64,000 bases of DNA, taken from positions 1 to 64,000 of the forward strand of contig CAILCI010000021.1 in the NCBI GenBank assembly GCA_903832625.1, in the 5' to 3' direction. The first letter of the stretch is position 1. Each line of letters starts with the position of its first letter. This stretch comes from an uncultured Burkholderiales bacterium. Lineage in GTDB: Bacteria > Pseudomonadota > Gammaproteobacteria > Burkholderiales > Burkholderiaceae_C. Below are positions 33,374-43,217 of this stretch, in pieces. Position numbers and translations under genes: made by a program. The notes below the pieces were generated by a model. That model was not told the DNA's origin, did not search any database, and was given only the letters and a program-made list of their open reading frames with translations.

Positions 33374-34075
33374 CTATTTCACCGTTTTGGCATCTTGTCC
33401 GAATAACAGTTTTTTTGATTCCTCGCTCATCACCGTAGGCACAGCGTTGATGCTGGCTGCCAATTCATAAGCTTTCACCGTGGCGGGACGGTTTTTGATA
33501 CGCTCAAACCAAGCCTGTAAATACGGAAATTCTTCAATCTTTTGAAGCTGACGGGTGTGCGGCACAACCCAAGGATATGAAGCCATGTCTGCAATTGAGT
33601 GTTCGCCAGCAATATATTCACGCCCATCAGACAAATGTTTATTCAAAACCCCATACAGCCGCGAAGTTTCTTTGACATAACGATCCATGGCATATTGAAT
33701 TTTCTCGGGCGCATATTGCACAAAATGATGGTTTTGTCCGGCCATTGGCCCCAAGCCACCCATTTGCCAAAACAGCCATTCCAACGCGACATTGCGGCCT
33801 CTTGTATCTTGTGGAATAAATTTCTTCAATTTATCAGCCAAATACAGAAGAATCGCACCTGATTCGAACACCGAAATAGCCGCGCCACCATCCAACGGCG
33901 CTTTGTCCACAATGGCGGGAATTCTATTATTGGGCGCAAACTTTAGAAATGCAGGGTCGAATTGCTCACCCTTGCTGATATTGACAGCATGTATTTGATA
34001 AGGCACCTGTGCCTCTTCCAAAAACATGGTGATTTTGTGGCCGTTAGGCGTGGTCCAGTAATAAAGATCAATCAT
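33374..34075 (-). CDS. yfcG: Glutathione S-transferase family, YfcG-like disulfide-bond oxidoreductase
   Basis: The 233-residue protein has the thioredoxin-like N-terminal domain of Nu-class GSTs: MIDLYYWTTPNGHKITMFLE with the TPNGHK motif, then FAPNNRIPAIVD and FESGAILLYLADK. The C-terminal helical domain follows to about 215. Characterised relatives reduce disulfides with two bound glutathiones and have weak transferase activity. It lies 50 bases before egtB on the same strand, which could tie it to thiol-redox defence, and 24 bases after the HAD gene. Confidence 0.85.
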   Translation of the reverse strand: MIDLYYWTTPNGHKITMFLEEAQVPYQIHAVNISKGEQFDPAFLKFAPNNRIPAIVDKAPLDGGAAISVFESGAILLYLADKLKKFIPQDTRGRNVALEWLFWQMGGLGPMAGQNHHFVQYAPEKIQYAMDRYVKETSRLYGVLNKHLSDGREYIAGEHSIADMASYPWVVPHTRQLQKIEEFPYLQAWFERIKNRPATVKAYELAASINAVPTVMSEESKKLLFGQDAKTVK

Positions 34076-34099
34076 GTGTCGCTCCTTTTAATCATCATT

Positions 34100-34795
34100 T
34101 CAAGCGTGAGCTTGAATCACGTCCAGCACTTGCGTCAATGACTTGCCTTCGTAATTGGGGCGCTCCCCAATTTCTTCAAAAGGATGCCCGAGTCGATTGA
34201 CCCAAAACACGTCATAGCCAAACCATTTGGCGCACAGCGCATCCCACGCATTGCTGGAAACAAACAACACCTCGTGCTTTTGCACAGGGAAATTTTTCAA
34301 CAACAGTTCATAGGCTTGCGGCGCGGTTTTGAACAAACGCACGTCTTCAATTGTCACCACTTTGTCTAGGAAGGGTGTCAAGCCATTGGCTTGAACGACC
34401 GTGGCCAACATCTCGCGGCTGCCGTTGGACAAAATGGCGGTGGCCATGTGGCGCTGTTTGAGGGTTTTTAAAACACTCAAGCTGTCCTCAAAGCCCGTGA
34501 GCTTGGCGTACTGGTCCATCAAGCGCTTTTCAGACGCAGCATCGAGATGCAAGCCCATGCGTTTGCAGACATACCGCAGCGATCGCTCGGTCAAATCCCA
34601 AAACGGCAAATAGTGTTTGCTGCCTTTGGGATCGGGGTCGCTCATGGTGACCAATCGGGTGTATTCAATTTGTCTGTCACGCCACATCAAGGCCAGCGCT
34701 TGGCCATGTCCGGGAAAAATTTCTTCCGCCAATTGCCCCATGGAATACACATCGAACAAGGTGCCATAGGCGTCAAACGCCACCAATTTGTACAT
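34100..34795 (-). CDS. Haloacid dehalogenase, type II (HAD superfamily)
   Basis: The 231-residue protein has the nucleophile Asp8 in FDAYGTLFD, motif II in ILSNGS, the motif III lysine region around VRLFKTAPQAY and the motif IV-like FVSSNAWDALCAKWFG. This SSNAWD pattern is characteristic of L-2-haloacid dehalogenases, which hydrolyse 2-haloalkanoic acids to 2-hydroxyacids. The ATG at 34795 is preferred over one five codons upstream because AGGAG lies 5 bases before it. The physiological substrate may be different. Confidence 0.87.
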   Translation of the reverse strand: MYKLVAFDAYGTLFDVYSMGQLAEEIFPGHGQALALMWRDRQIEYTRLVTMSDPDPKGSKHYLPFWDLTERSLRYVCKRMGLHLDAASEKRLMDQYAKLTGFEDSLSVLKTLKQRHMATAILSNGSREMLATVVQANGLTPFLDKVVTIEDVRLFKTAPQAYELLLKNFPVQKHEVLFVSSNAWDALCAKWFGYDVFWVNRLGHPFEEIGERPNYEGKSLTQVLDVIQAHA

Positions 34796-34863
34796 CACCA
34801 CTCCTGCCATTTAATGCTGGCATTGTGCAGGAGTTGTGATTCAACAAGTCGCTCTGGGGATAT

Positions 34864-37131
34864 TCACGCCAACAAGGGCAAAGCCCGCTTGCGTTGACCT
34901 GTCAACACAAACAGCGCATTGCTCACTGCAGGCGCCAAAGGAGGCACTGCCGGTTCGCCCACGCCTGCGGGAGGACGGGTGCTGGGCACAATCCATGTTT
35001 CCACTTTGGGGGCTTGCGCCATTTGAACCATTCGGTAACTGGGAAAGTTGGTTTGCTGCACCACGCCGTCTTGAATGTCGATCTTGCCAAACAGTGCAGC
35101 AGACAAAGCAAACACCACGGCGCTTTCCATTTGTTGCGCAACGATGCTGGGGTTGACGACAGTACCGCAATCGATGGCGCACACCACGCGATGCACGTGG
35201 GGTTGACCGTCTCGCATCGACACCTCAGCCACTTGCGCCACGATGGAGCCAAACGATTCATGCAGCGCAATGCCGTGCGCATGCCCTTTGGATAACGCTG
35301 AGCCCCAACCCGCTTTTTGCGCAGCGAGTTGCAAGACGGCCAAATAACGTGGCGCTTGGGTCAACAAAGCTTCGCGATAGTCCAACGGATCGGTCTTGGT
35401 TTCATGCGCCAATTCATCGATGAAACTCTCTGAGAAAAACGCATTGTGCGAATGTCCCACAGAGCGCCAAAAACCTACTGGTACGCCCATGTGGGTAGCC
35501 ACATGGGACATGTGCTGATTAGCAAAGCCATAAGGCAAATCGAACAAGCCTTCTGAAGCGGTTTTGTCGGGCATGTCCACAGGACCAGCAAGTGCGGGCA
35601 AGGTACGCGCCATCCAACGCGGCGTGATCGTGTCACCCGCCGATTTGATGCGCAGGCTCTGCACTTGATCTTGCGCGTTGAGGCTGGCTTTGAGTTGCGC
35701 CACATGCATGGGACGATAAAAGTCGTGCGCCATGTCTTCTTCGCGCGACCAGATGACTTGCACGGGTGCGCCATCGCAAGCCATCGCGACTTTGGTGGCT
35801 TGCGTGATGAAATCAACTTCTAAGCGCCTACCAAAACCGCCGCCGAGCAAGGTGACATGAATCTTGACTTTGTCCGCGTCAATGCCTGCGGCTTTGGCCG
35901 CTGCGGCGCGGGCTTGACCGGGAGATTGCGTCGGCGCCCAAACTTCGAGCAAACCGTTTTTGAACTGCGCTGTGCAATTCATCGGCTCCATCGTGGCATG
36001 CGCCAAATATGGGGCGCTGTAAGTTGCCTCCAACGAACGCTTGGCGCTGGACTCTGCTTTTGCCACATCGCCTAAGTCATAAAAGGTAAAGCCCGATTCG
36101 CTGTCAAGCTTGGCTTGCAATTCTTTGGCAATTCGGGCTGTGTCAACAACGCCTTGTTGCGGCTGTGTCCACTTAGCTGTCACCGCCAAGGCCGCTTGTT
36201 TGGCGTGCCAAGTTGTTTTTCCCACCACAGCAAAGCCAGCCGCTGAACCGCTCATGCTGTCAAGCTCAATGCACTTGAGCACGCCATTCAAGGCAAGTGC
36301 AGCTTTGGCATCGAGCTGGCTCAAGCTGCCGCCCATCAAAGGCGACTGAACGACAGCCGCGTACAACAGACCAGGCTGGCGCACATCGATGCCAAACACA
36401 GCACTGCCATTGGTTTTTTGAGGTATATCGACACGCTGTGCGCCCTGACCAATGAGTTTGTAGTTTTTGGGGTCTTTGGTCGCAACATTGGGCGGTGTGA
36501 TGCTTGACGCCGATTTGGCAAACTCGCCGTAATGACCCTTTTTACCGGAGCTATGGCTGATCAAGCCAGCGGTCACTTGCAGTTCAGTCACAGGAACTTG
36601 CCATTGCGTGGCAGCGGCTGACAGCAAACTGGCTCGCGCAGTAGCTGCGGCTTCGCGCACAGGCTGCCATGCATCAGCCACGGTAGAAGAACCACCGGTG
36701 ACGTTGATGCCCAATTCACGTGCCAATTTGCCCACCATCCACTCACCCGTGCGAACTGTGGCGGGTTTGTTGCCATCTTCAGACAAGCTGGGGTGAAACG
36801 GCAAGCTACCCACAAACATGGCCACGTTGCCGTATATCGAATCGTGTCCGGCTTGCTCTAAGCGGATGTGCGAGAGCGGCACATCTAATTCTTCTGCCGC
36901 CAACATAGACAAAGCGGTGTGTACGCCCTGCCCCATTTCGCTGCGGTGCATGGCGAGCACAATTTTGCCGTCGGGCATGACCTTGATCCAACCATTCAAA
37001 GCGATGTCGCCTTCGGTGGGCAGCATGTTGTCGGGCGAGCCAAGTCGTGATCGTGCGGGCAAAACACCCCAACCCACAACCAAAGCGCCTGTGGCGGCCA
37101 AGGACCCCAAAAGAAGATGACGGCGTTTCAT
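34864..37131 (-). CDS. Molybdopterin-binding aldehyde/isoquinoline oxidoreductase, large subunit
   Basis: A 755-residue protein of the xanthine dehydrogenase family, IorB type. A twin-arginine-like leader ([20 protein letters not shown]) suggests periplasmic location. Molybdenum-cofactor-binding stretches include [34 protein letters not shown] and [19 protein letters not shown]. In this family it hydroxylates N-heterocycles or oxidises aldehydes and passes electrons to the 2Fe-2S subunit. The ATG at 37131 overlaps the small-subunit stop as ATGA. Next to a GMC alcohol dehydrogenase, an aldehyde substrate is plausible. Confidence 0.88.
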   Translation of the reverse strand: MKRRHLLLGSLAATGALVVGWGVLPARSRLGSPDNMLPTEGDIALNGWIKVMPDGKIVLAMHRSEMGQGVHTALSMLAAEELDVPLSHIRLEQAGHDSIYGNVAMFVGSLPFHPSLSEDGNKPATVRTGEWMVGKLARELGINVTGGSSTVADAWQPVREAAATARASLLSAAATQWQVPVTELQVTAGLISHSSGKKGHYGEFAKSASSITPPNVATKDPKNYKLIGQGAQRVDIPQKTNGSAVFGIDVRQPGLLYAAVVQSPLMGGSLSQLDAKAALALNGVLKCIELDSMSGSAAGFAVVGKTTWHAKQAALAVTAKWTQPQQGVVDTARIAKELQAKLDSESGFTFYDLGDVAKAESSAKRSLEATYSAPYLAHATMEPMNCTAQFKNGLLEVWAPTQSPGQARAAAAKAAGIDADKVKIHVTLLGGGFGRRLEVDFITQATKVAMACDGAPVQVIWSREEDMAHDFYRPMHVAQLKASLNAQDQVQSLRIKSAGDTITPRWMARTLPALAGPVDMPDKTASEGLFDLPYGFANQHMSHVATHMGVPVGFWRSVGHSHNAFFSESFIDELAHETKTDPLDYREALLTQAPRYLAVLQLAAQKAGWGSALSKGHAHGIALHESFGSIVAQVAEVSMRDGQPHVHRVVCAIDCGTVVNPSIVAQQMESAVVFALSAALFGKIDIQDGVVQQTNFPSYRMVQMAQAPKVETWIVPSTRPPAGVGEPAVPPLAPAVSNALFVLTGQRKRALPLLA

Positions 37132-37580
37132 GCTGAGGCTCCTGCGGCGCGATGAATCGCTGCTTTGACACGTTGATAAGTACCGCAACGGCAGATGTTG
37201 GACATGGCTTGATCAATGTCTTCGTCCGTAGGCTTGGGCTTGCGTGCCAACAAGTCGGCAGCGGCCATCAACATGCCGCTTTGGCAGTACCCGCATTGGG
37301 GCACTTGCTCTGCAATCCAGGCCAATTGAAGGGCATGCGGCTTGTCAGCACTGCCCAATGACTCAATGGTGGTGATGCGCGAACCTGCCACGCTAGAGAC
37401 AGGAGTGACGCAAGAGCGCGTGGCCTGTCCGTTGACATGCACGGTACAAGCGCCACAAGCGGCAACGCCGCAGCCAAACTTGGTGCCAGTGAGGTTCATG
37501 ACATCGCGTAACACCCACAACAAGGGCATTTGCGGATCCAGTTCGTGCTCGACCGTTTGGCCGTTGATGTTGAGTTGCAT
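37128..37580 (-). CDS. 2Fe-2S subunit of the molybdenum hydroxylase (IorA type)
   Basis: The 150-residue protein has the plant-ferredoxin-like cluster ligands Cys37, Cys42, Cys45 and Cys57 ([16 protein letters not shown]) and the second cluster ligands Cys96, Cys99, Cys130 and Cys132 ([16 protein letters not shown]). It has no signal peptide of its own, so it would be exported by piggy-back with the Tat-bearing large subunit. The gene lies 10 bases after the GMC gene and overlaps the large subunit by four bases. Confidence 0.92.
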   Translation of the reverse strand: MQLNINGQTVEHELDPQMPLLWVLRDVMNLTGTKFGCGVAACGACTVHVNGQATRSCVTPVSSVAGSRITTIESLGSADKPHALQLAWIAEQVPQCGYCQSGMLMAAADLLARKPKPTDEDIDQAMSNICRCGTYQRVKAAIHRAAGASA

Positions 37581-37590
37581 CGTGGTGTCC

Positions 37591-39186
37591 TTAAGAAGAT
37601 CGAATCATGTCTACTGCTTTTTCTGCAATCGCGATGATGGGCGCATTGGTGTTGCCGCCAATCAGAGTCGGCATGATGGAGCCGTCCACCACACGCAAGC
37701 CCGCCAAGCCATGCAGTTTGAGCTGAGCGTCTACCACCGCCATCGCCTCTGCCCCCATTTTGCAAGTCCCCACGGGGTGATAAACGGTGTCGGCTCTTTG
37801 CCGAATCAGGTGACGAATATCAGCCTCTGAATGTACACCAGCGGTAAAGACATCTTTGTGACGTACTTTGACAAACGACGGCGCGTCCATGAGTTGGCGT
37901 GTCAATTTGAAGCCTTTGACCAAGGTGTCCAAGTCACGTTCATCACCTAAGAAATTCGGATCAATCAAGGGCACGTCGCGACTGTCTGCGCTTGCCAGCG
38001 TCACTTGTCCCCGACTGTGGGGACGCAGCACACAGACGTGACATGAATAACCATGGGCGGTACGAAATTTACGCGCATGGTCATCCACCAAGGCCACCAC
38101 AAAATGAAGCTGTACATCGGGCGCGATGAGCGTCGGGTCGGTTTTTAAAAAACCACCGCCTTCTGCGAAGTTGGTGGAAATCATGCCCTTTCGGGTTTGG
38201 CTGTATTTCCAAATTTCTTTGGCAATGCGAGCTCCGCCGCCGAGCGAAACGCCGATCAGATCAAGGCTTTTGGCTTCATAGCCAAAAATAAAGTCGGGGT
38301 GATCTTGCAAGTTTTGCCCCACCCCAGGCAAGTCGTGGACCACAGAGATGCCGTGCGCTTTCAAATGCTCGGCAGGACCCACACCAGAGAGCATCAACAA
38401 CTGAGGCGAGTTAATGGCACCGGCACACAAGATCACTTCTTTGCGCGCCCTCACTTCATGCCTGACACCTGCTTGTGTGTAGACAATCCCCACAGCTCGG
38501 CGGTCTTCAAACACAATCTTTTCCACTTGAACACCCGTGTGCACATGCAAGTTGGCGCGGGTCTTCATGTGCGGATGCAAATATCCGCGTGCCGCTGTCC
38601 AACGCTCTCCATTTTTTTGCGTCACTTGGTAAATGCCAATGCCCTCTTGGCTGGCGCCATTGAAATCGGAGTTGATGGCAAAGCCTGCCTCTTTGGCTGC
38701 ATTCAAATAAATGTGATGAAAAGGGTTGTGGGTTTGCAGGGCTGAAACATGCAGCGGTCCATCGGTTCCATGAAATTCATCTGCGAACTCGGCGTTGTTT
38801 TCGCTCTTACGAAAGTAGGGCAACAAATCGTCATAAGACCAACCCATGTTGCCTAGCGCCGCCCAGTGGTCGTAGTCAGATTTATGACCTCGGATATAGA
38901 CCATCGCATTGATGGCCGATGAGCCCCCTAAGCACTTGCCTCGGGGTTGATACCCTCGTCGGCCATTGAGTCCTTTTTGCGGCACGGTTTCAAACGCATA
39001 GTTGTTGATCGATGTGGGCAACATGGCCACCGCCGCTGCAGGCGTTTTGACCACCCAACTGTCACCTTGACCGCCCGCTTCAAACAAGGCCACGCGGGTG
39101 AGCTCGTCTTCGCTCAAGCGCCCTGCCAATACACAGCCAGCCGAGCCGCCGCCGATGATGAGGTAATCGAATTCTTTGATCGTCAC
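37591..39186 (-). CDS. GMC-family flavin alcohol dehydrogenase (choline dehydrogenase/AlkJ-like)
   Basis: A 531-residue flavoprotein with the FAD motif [18 protein letters not shown] near the N-terminus, GMC signature 1 in [18 protein letters not shown], signature 2 in [16 protein letters not shown], and the catalytic His in [10 protein letters not shown] with a downstream GGNTNAP. Relatives oxidise choline or primary alcohols and feed electrons to the quinone pool. The start is a GTG at 39186, 8 bases after GGAG; the frame opens at a TTG inside that site. In this operon an alcohol to aldehyde step is likely. Confidence 0.88.
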   Translation of the reverse strand: MTIKEFDYLIIGGGSAGCVLAGRLSEDELTRVALFEAGGQGDSWVVKTPAAAVAMLPTSINNYAFETVPQKGLNGRRGYQPRGKCLGGSSAINAMVYIRGHKSDYDHWAALGNMGWSYDDLLPYFRKSENNAEFADEFHGTDGPLHVSALQTHNPFHHIYLNAAKEAGFAINSDFNGASQEGIGIYQVTQKNGERWTAARGYLHPHMKTRANLHVHTGVQVEKIVFEDRRAVGIVYTQAGVRHEVRARKEVILCAGAINSPQLLMLSGVGPAEHLKAHGISVVHDLPGVGQNLQDHPDFIFGYEAKSLDLIGVSLGGGARIAKEIWKYSQTRKGMISTNFAEGGGFLKTDPTLIAPDVQLHFVVALVDDHARKFRTAHGYSCHVCVLRPHSRGQVTLASADSRDVPLIDPNFLGDERDLDTLVKGFKLTRQLMDAPSFVKVRHKDVFTAGVHSEADIRHLIRQRADTVYHPVGTCKMGAEAMAVVDAQLKLHGLAGLRVVDGSIMPTLIGGNTNAPIIAIAEKAVDMIRSS

Positions 39187-39201
39187 ACTTTTCTCCAATT
39201 C

Positions 39202-40866
39202 TTATCGTGTCAAGGCTTGTGGCGTAGCTCGGGCAATGATGGCCGCACAATCGAGATCCTTGGGCAAAGCGCCGTAGTTGTGATGCCCGATTGCGGTCAA
39301 ACGCGAGGCACAAAATGCATCGGCCACGGCGTCATGGCCATGTTGCACCAACACAGCGGCTTGTATCGCCAGCGCCATGCGGTCAACCACAGAACGGGCG
39401 CGGTATTCGAGTTGGTCTAAATCTTTGAACTCGGTTTGCAAAGCACTCACGTAGGCGTCTAAATGTCGGTTCGCTCCCCGAGCCTTGTGCAATTCATCGA
39501 AAAACACCTGCATGACCGAAGGCGTTTTTTGCATTGCCCGCAGCACATCCAAGCATTGCACATTGCCGCTGCCTTCCCAAATTGAGTTGACGGGCGATTC
39601 ACGCAACAAGCGCGGCAGCACAGAATCTTCCATCAAACCACTGCCGCCCAAACACTCCATGGCCTCGTAGGCATGGTTGGGCGTGCGCTTGCAAATCCAG
39701 TATTTGCCGACTGCGGTGACGAGCCGAACCAAGGCTTGTTCGTGTGGGTCGCCGACATTGTCCAAAGCACGTGCCAGCCGCATGGACAAGGCTAAAGAGC
39801 CTTCACTTTCCAAACATAAATCAGCCAATACATTGCGCATCAAGGGCTGCTGATTGAGGGGTTTTCCAAAAGCAGATCGGTTCGCACAATGGTGCAGCGC
39901 CTGTGACAACGCCGCACGCTGACCTGCACTGGAGCCGACCATGCAATCAAAGCGTGTCATGGCCACCATGTCGATGATGGTGCGCACGCCGCGCCCCTCT
40001 TCGCCCACCATCCAAGCATAGGCGCCGCGTAGCTCGGTCTCGCTGGAGGCATTGGAGACATTGCCCATTTTTCGTTTCAAGCGAATGATTTGCAGCGGAT
40101 TTTTACTGCCATCGGGCTTCCAGCGCGGCAACAAAAAGCAGGACAAACCGCCCGGTGCTTGTGCCAACACCAAAAACGCATCACACATGGGTGCAGACAC
40201 AAAAAATTTGTGTCCCACCAACTCATAGGCTTGACCCTCACCGCCTGCGCCCAGAGGGTGGGCTTGGGTCGTGTTGCTGCGCACATCGGAGCCACCTTGT
40301 TTTTCGGTCATCGCCATGCCAATGGTCACACCTGTCTTGTGGACATCCGGCACATTGCGCGGGTCGTACACATGGGCCATTATTTTGGGCAACCAATAAG
40401 AGGCCAGCGAGGGCGTATGTTGAAGGGCTGGCACAGCAGCAAAGGTCATGGTGATGGGACAACCATGACCCGCTTCCACTTGGGTGTGCATATAGGTTTT
40501 CGCTGCTCGTGCCACATGCGCACCCTTGCGCGGGGCAAGCCACGGTGAGGAATGCAAGCCATGCTCAATCGCGGTTTTCATGAGCTGGTGGTAGGCCGGA
40601 TGAAAGCGCACGCAATCGACCCGATGCCCAAAACGATCATGGGTGTCCAACTCCGGCGGGTAGCGGTTGGCAAGCGTGCCCAACTCCAAATACTCTGAGG
40701 TGCCAAGCATCTCGCCAAAAGCGCTCAATTCTTGACGCGCCCACGACGCGCCTTCGCGCTCAACCGCTTCTTGCAAGGCCGCATCTTGGGTGAACAAGTT
40801 GTAGTTCACCAGTTCGTGCGACACGTTGTGCACGGTGTGAGTTTCAGCGAGGTGGAATGAGTTCAT
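39202..40866 (-). CDS. AidB-like acyl-CoA dehydrogenase family flavoprotein
   Basis: The 554-residue protein is longer than ordinary acyl-CoA dehydrogenases and resembles AidB: the N-terminal region HNVSHELVNYNLFTQDAALQ, then GHGCPITMTFAAVPAL, EKQGGSDVRSNTT, ECLGGSGLMEDSVLPRLLRE and SIWEGSGNVQCLDVLRAM are all family-typical. AidB binds FAD and DNA and belongs to the alkylation response in E. coli; many homologues have unknown metabolic roles. The ATG at 40866 has GGAG 8 bases upstream. Its place between an acyl-CoA ligase and an alcohol dehydrogenase argues for a metabolic role here. Confidence 0.85.
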   Translation of the reverse strand: MNSFHLAETHTVHNVSHELVNYNLFTQDAALQEAVEREGASWARQELSAFGEMLGTSEYLELGTLANRYPPELDTHDRFGHRVDCVRFHPAYHQLMKTAIEHGLHSSPWLAPRKGAHVARAAKTYMHTQVEAGHGCPITMTFAAVPALQHTPSLASYWLPKIMAHVYDPRNVPDVHKTGVTIGMAMTEKQGGSDVRSNTTQAHPLGAGGEGQAYELVGHKFFVSAPMCDAFLVLAQAPGGLSCFLLPRWKPDGSKNPLQIIRLKRKMGNVSNASSETELRGAYAWMVGEEGRGVRTIIDMVAMTRFDCMVGSSAGQRAALSQALHHCANRSAFGKPLNQQPLMRNVLADLCLESEGSLALSMRLARALDNVGDPHEQALVRLVTAVGKYWICKRTPNHAYEAMECLGGSGLMEDSVLPRLLRESPVNSIWEGSGNVQCLDVLRAMQKTPSVMQVFFDELHKARGANRHLDAYVSALQTEFKDLDQLEYRARSVVDRMALAIQAAVLVQHGHDAVADAFCASRLTAIGHHNYGALPKDLDCAAIIARATPQALTR

Positions 40867-40899
40867 GTGGTGAGGCTCCAGCAGTGAAGGCAAATTGGG

Positions 40900-42534
40900 C
40901 TACCTGACTTGGCGAAGTTCGCGACGCAAAATTTTTCCGACGGTGGACTTGGGCAAGGCTTCTAAAAATATGATGGTTTTGGGAACTTTGTAAGCTGTTA
41001 AATATTTTTTGCAGTGCTCCAACACATCGCTTTGCGTCAGGCTTGCACCTTGGACTTTGACCACAAATAATTTGACGGCCTCGCCTGTTTTTTCATCCGG
41101 CTCACCAATGCAAGCGCATTCGGCAACGCCCTTGCAACTGGTGGCCACAGCCTCAATCTCGTTGGGAAAGACATTGAAACCTGAGACCAAAATCATGTCT
41201 TTTTTGCGATCCACAATCTTCAAGAAACCCTCGGCATCGAACACGCCAATGTCACCCGTCTTGAAATATCCGTCTGGCGTGAAAGCCTCTTGATTGGCTT
41301 GGGCTTGATTCCAATACCCAGGCATGACTTGTGGGCCTTTCGCACAGATCTCACCCGATTCGCCCAAGGCCACCTCCTGCCCTTGATCGTCCAGCAACTT
41401 GATGTCTGTCGAAGGCAATGGCAAGCCCGTGGTGCCATTGAATGCGTTGATTTGCGCCGGATTAAAACTCAGCACCGGGCCAGTTTCTGAAAGACCATAA
41501 CCTTCCCGAATAAACGTGCCAGTGATGGCCTGCCATTTGTCAGAGATCACGCCAATCACCGCCGCACCACCGCCGCCAGCCAAATGCAGTCTTGACCAAT
41601 CAACTTCGTTGATTTTGGGGTGCATCACCAAGCCCGCATACAAAGTGTTGACGCCCATGAACACGGTGGGACGCGCAGCTTTTAAAACCGCCACAAAACT
41701 ATCCATGTCGCGCGGATTAGGCACCAGCCAATTTTCTGCGCCCACAGAAAAGTAGGTGATGAAGTTCACCATCAGCGCAAAGATGTGATAGAGCGGAATG
41801 GCCGTCACAATCACCTCTTGCCCTGGCCTCATGGCATTGGGCATAAAGCTTTTGAATTGCTGGGTGTTGGCCACCAAATTGCCGTGCGTGAGCGCTGCGC
41901 CTTTGGACAAACCCGTAGTACCGCCTGTGTATTGCAAAAACAGCACATCCTGTGATTCGATGTTCACAGGCTTGAATTCCATTGTTGCGCCTTTTTTCAA
42001 AGCTTCCACCATCGTGATGCAGTCCGCCAATCGCGCATCGACAGGTGGACTGGGAAGATTGACCGCGCTGCCATCGCCCACGCCATTGACAATGATGTTT
42101 TTAATTTGGGTTTTATCCAGCACCTGCGCCACTGTCGCCGACACACCGCTGAAAACAATGATGCTGCTCGCTCCAGCATCATTGAGTTGGTGCTCCAACT
42201 CATGCGGTGTGTACAGAGGGTTGACGTTGACTTGGATAGCACCCACACGCACGATGGCCAGCAGCGCAATAGGAAAAGCAAACAAATTGGGCGTCATCAC
42301 CGCCACGCGATCCCCCTTTTGAATGCCCAACTCAGTTTGCAAATACGCTGCCAAGTCACGGGAAAGCGTATCGAGTTGCGCATACGTCAAGGTTTGTCCT
42401 GCACAGCGCAAGGCAGGCAAATCAGCAAAACGCTGCATCGATGACTCCATCAAATGCAGCACTGAACGATAGGCCTTCGGATCTATTTCGTGCGCAATGG
42501 TGCCGTAACTTTTGAGCCAATGTTTGTGTGTCAT
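40900..42534 (-). CDS. fadD: Long-chain fatty acid-CoA ligase
   Basis: A 544-residue adenylate-forming enzyme with the AMP-binding P-loop LQYTGGTTGLSKGAALTHGN, GYGLSETGPV, the hinge region YFKTGDIGVFDAEGFLKIVD and the C-terminal catalytic lysine in PKSTVGKILRREL. It activates fatty acids to acyl-CoA. The ATG at 42534 is preferred to a TTG overlapping the TetR stop, although no strong ribosome binding site is seen. It lies 11 bases after the TetR gene. Chain-length preference cannot be judged. Confidence 0.9.
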   Translation of the reverse strand: MTHKHWLKSYGTIAHEIDPKAYRSVLHLMESSMQRFADLPALRCAGQTLTYAQLDTLSRDLAAYLQTELGIQKGDRVAVMTPNLFAFPIALLAIVRVGAIQVNVNPLYTPHELEHQLNDAGASSIIVFSGVSATVAQVLDKTQIKNIIVNGVGDGSAVNLPSPPVDARLADCITMVEALKKGATMEFKPVNIESQDVLFLQYTGGTTGLSKGAALTHGNLVANTQQFKSFMPNAMRPGQEVIVTAIPLYHIFALMVNFITYFSVGAENWLVPNPRDMDSFVAVLKAARPTVFMGVNTLYAGLVMHPKINEVDWSRLHLAGGGGAAVIGVISDKWQAITGTFIREGYGLSETGPVLSFNPAQINAFNGTTGLPLPSTDIKLLDDQGQEVALGESGEICAKGPQVMPGYWNQAQANQEAFTPDGYFKTGDIGVFDAEGFLKIVDRKKDMILVSGFNVFPNEIEAVATSCKGVAECACIGEPDEKTGEAVKLFVVKVQGASLTQSDVLEHCKKYLTAYKVPKTIIFLEALPKSTVGKILRRELRQVR

Positions 42535-42545
42535 GGTGTCTGCTT

Positions 42546-43214
42546 TCAAACAGGTTTTAAAAACAATTGAAGGGCGGCATCAGCCAGTTCATCCAAGCCT
42601 AAACGCTGAGTATCTTTCGATTTGGACGCCGATGGGGGCATGGCAAACCACTGCACAGTCCAATTGAGTGCACCAAAAATCAACAACCGCGCCGCCTTGA
42701 CAGGCGCAGCCAATTGATCTTGCTGGCTGAGTTTATCGAGCACTGGAATCCACGCTGCTTCGTACTCGTCGGAGAGTTGATGGACGATCAAGCGATGGGC
42801 TTGGGTCAAAGAACGCGCCTCATACAGCATCACACCAATGAAATCGCTATTGGGTCCGAGCAGCACATTCAAGTGGTGACGAATCAACACGCCCAAGCGT
42901 TGCCGCTCGCTCATCCAAGGCTCGTCTTCTTGCGCTAAAAGCAAGGCCACATGTTGGCTGACAATGGCCTGCTGCAAGCCCTCCACGATCACAGCCATCA
43001 ACAGGTCTTGCTTGTTACCAAAGTGGTAGAAAGGCGAGCCGGCTTGCATGCCAACGCGCGTGGCAATTTCTCGGGTACTGGTGGCATCAAAGCCTTGGGT
43101 TTTGAACAAATAGCCAGCAGCCGCAATCAAGGCCTGCCGGCGGTTGCCCTCGTCTTTTTCAGACTCGGTTTTTTTGGGACGCCCGCGTGCGCGTTTGGCT
43201 TGTACAACGCTCAT
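42546..43214 (-). CDS. TetR-family regulator
   Basis: The 222-residue protein has a basic N-terminal tail (KRARGRPKKTESEKDE), the TetR helix-turn-helix at about 28-75 (STREIATRVGMQAGSPFYHF) and a ligand domain with a C-terminal TetR fold. It sits 3 bases after the acyl-CoA dehydrogenase gene inside the operon it probably controls. A perfect CAAGCGCTTG palindrome between the divergent acyl-CoA dehydrogenase and thiolase genes is a candidate operator. An acyl-CoA inducer is likely from context. Confidence 0.87.
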   Translation of the reverse strand: MSVVQAKRARGRPKKTESEKDEGNRRQALIAAAGYLFKTQGFDATSTREIATRVGMQAGSPFYHFGNKQDLLMAVIVEGLQQAIVSQHVALLLAQEDEPWMSERQRLGVLIRHHLNVLLGPNSDFIGVMLYEARSLTQAHRLIVHQLSDEYEAAWIPVLDKLSQQDQLAAPVKAARLLIFGALNWTVQWFAMPPSASKSKDTQRLGLDELADAALQLFLKPV

Positions 43215-43217
43215 GCC

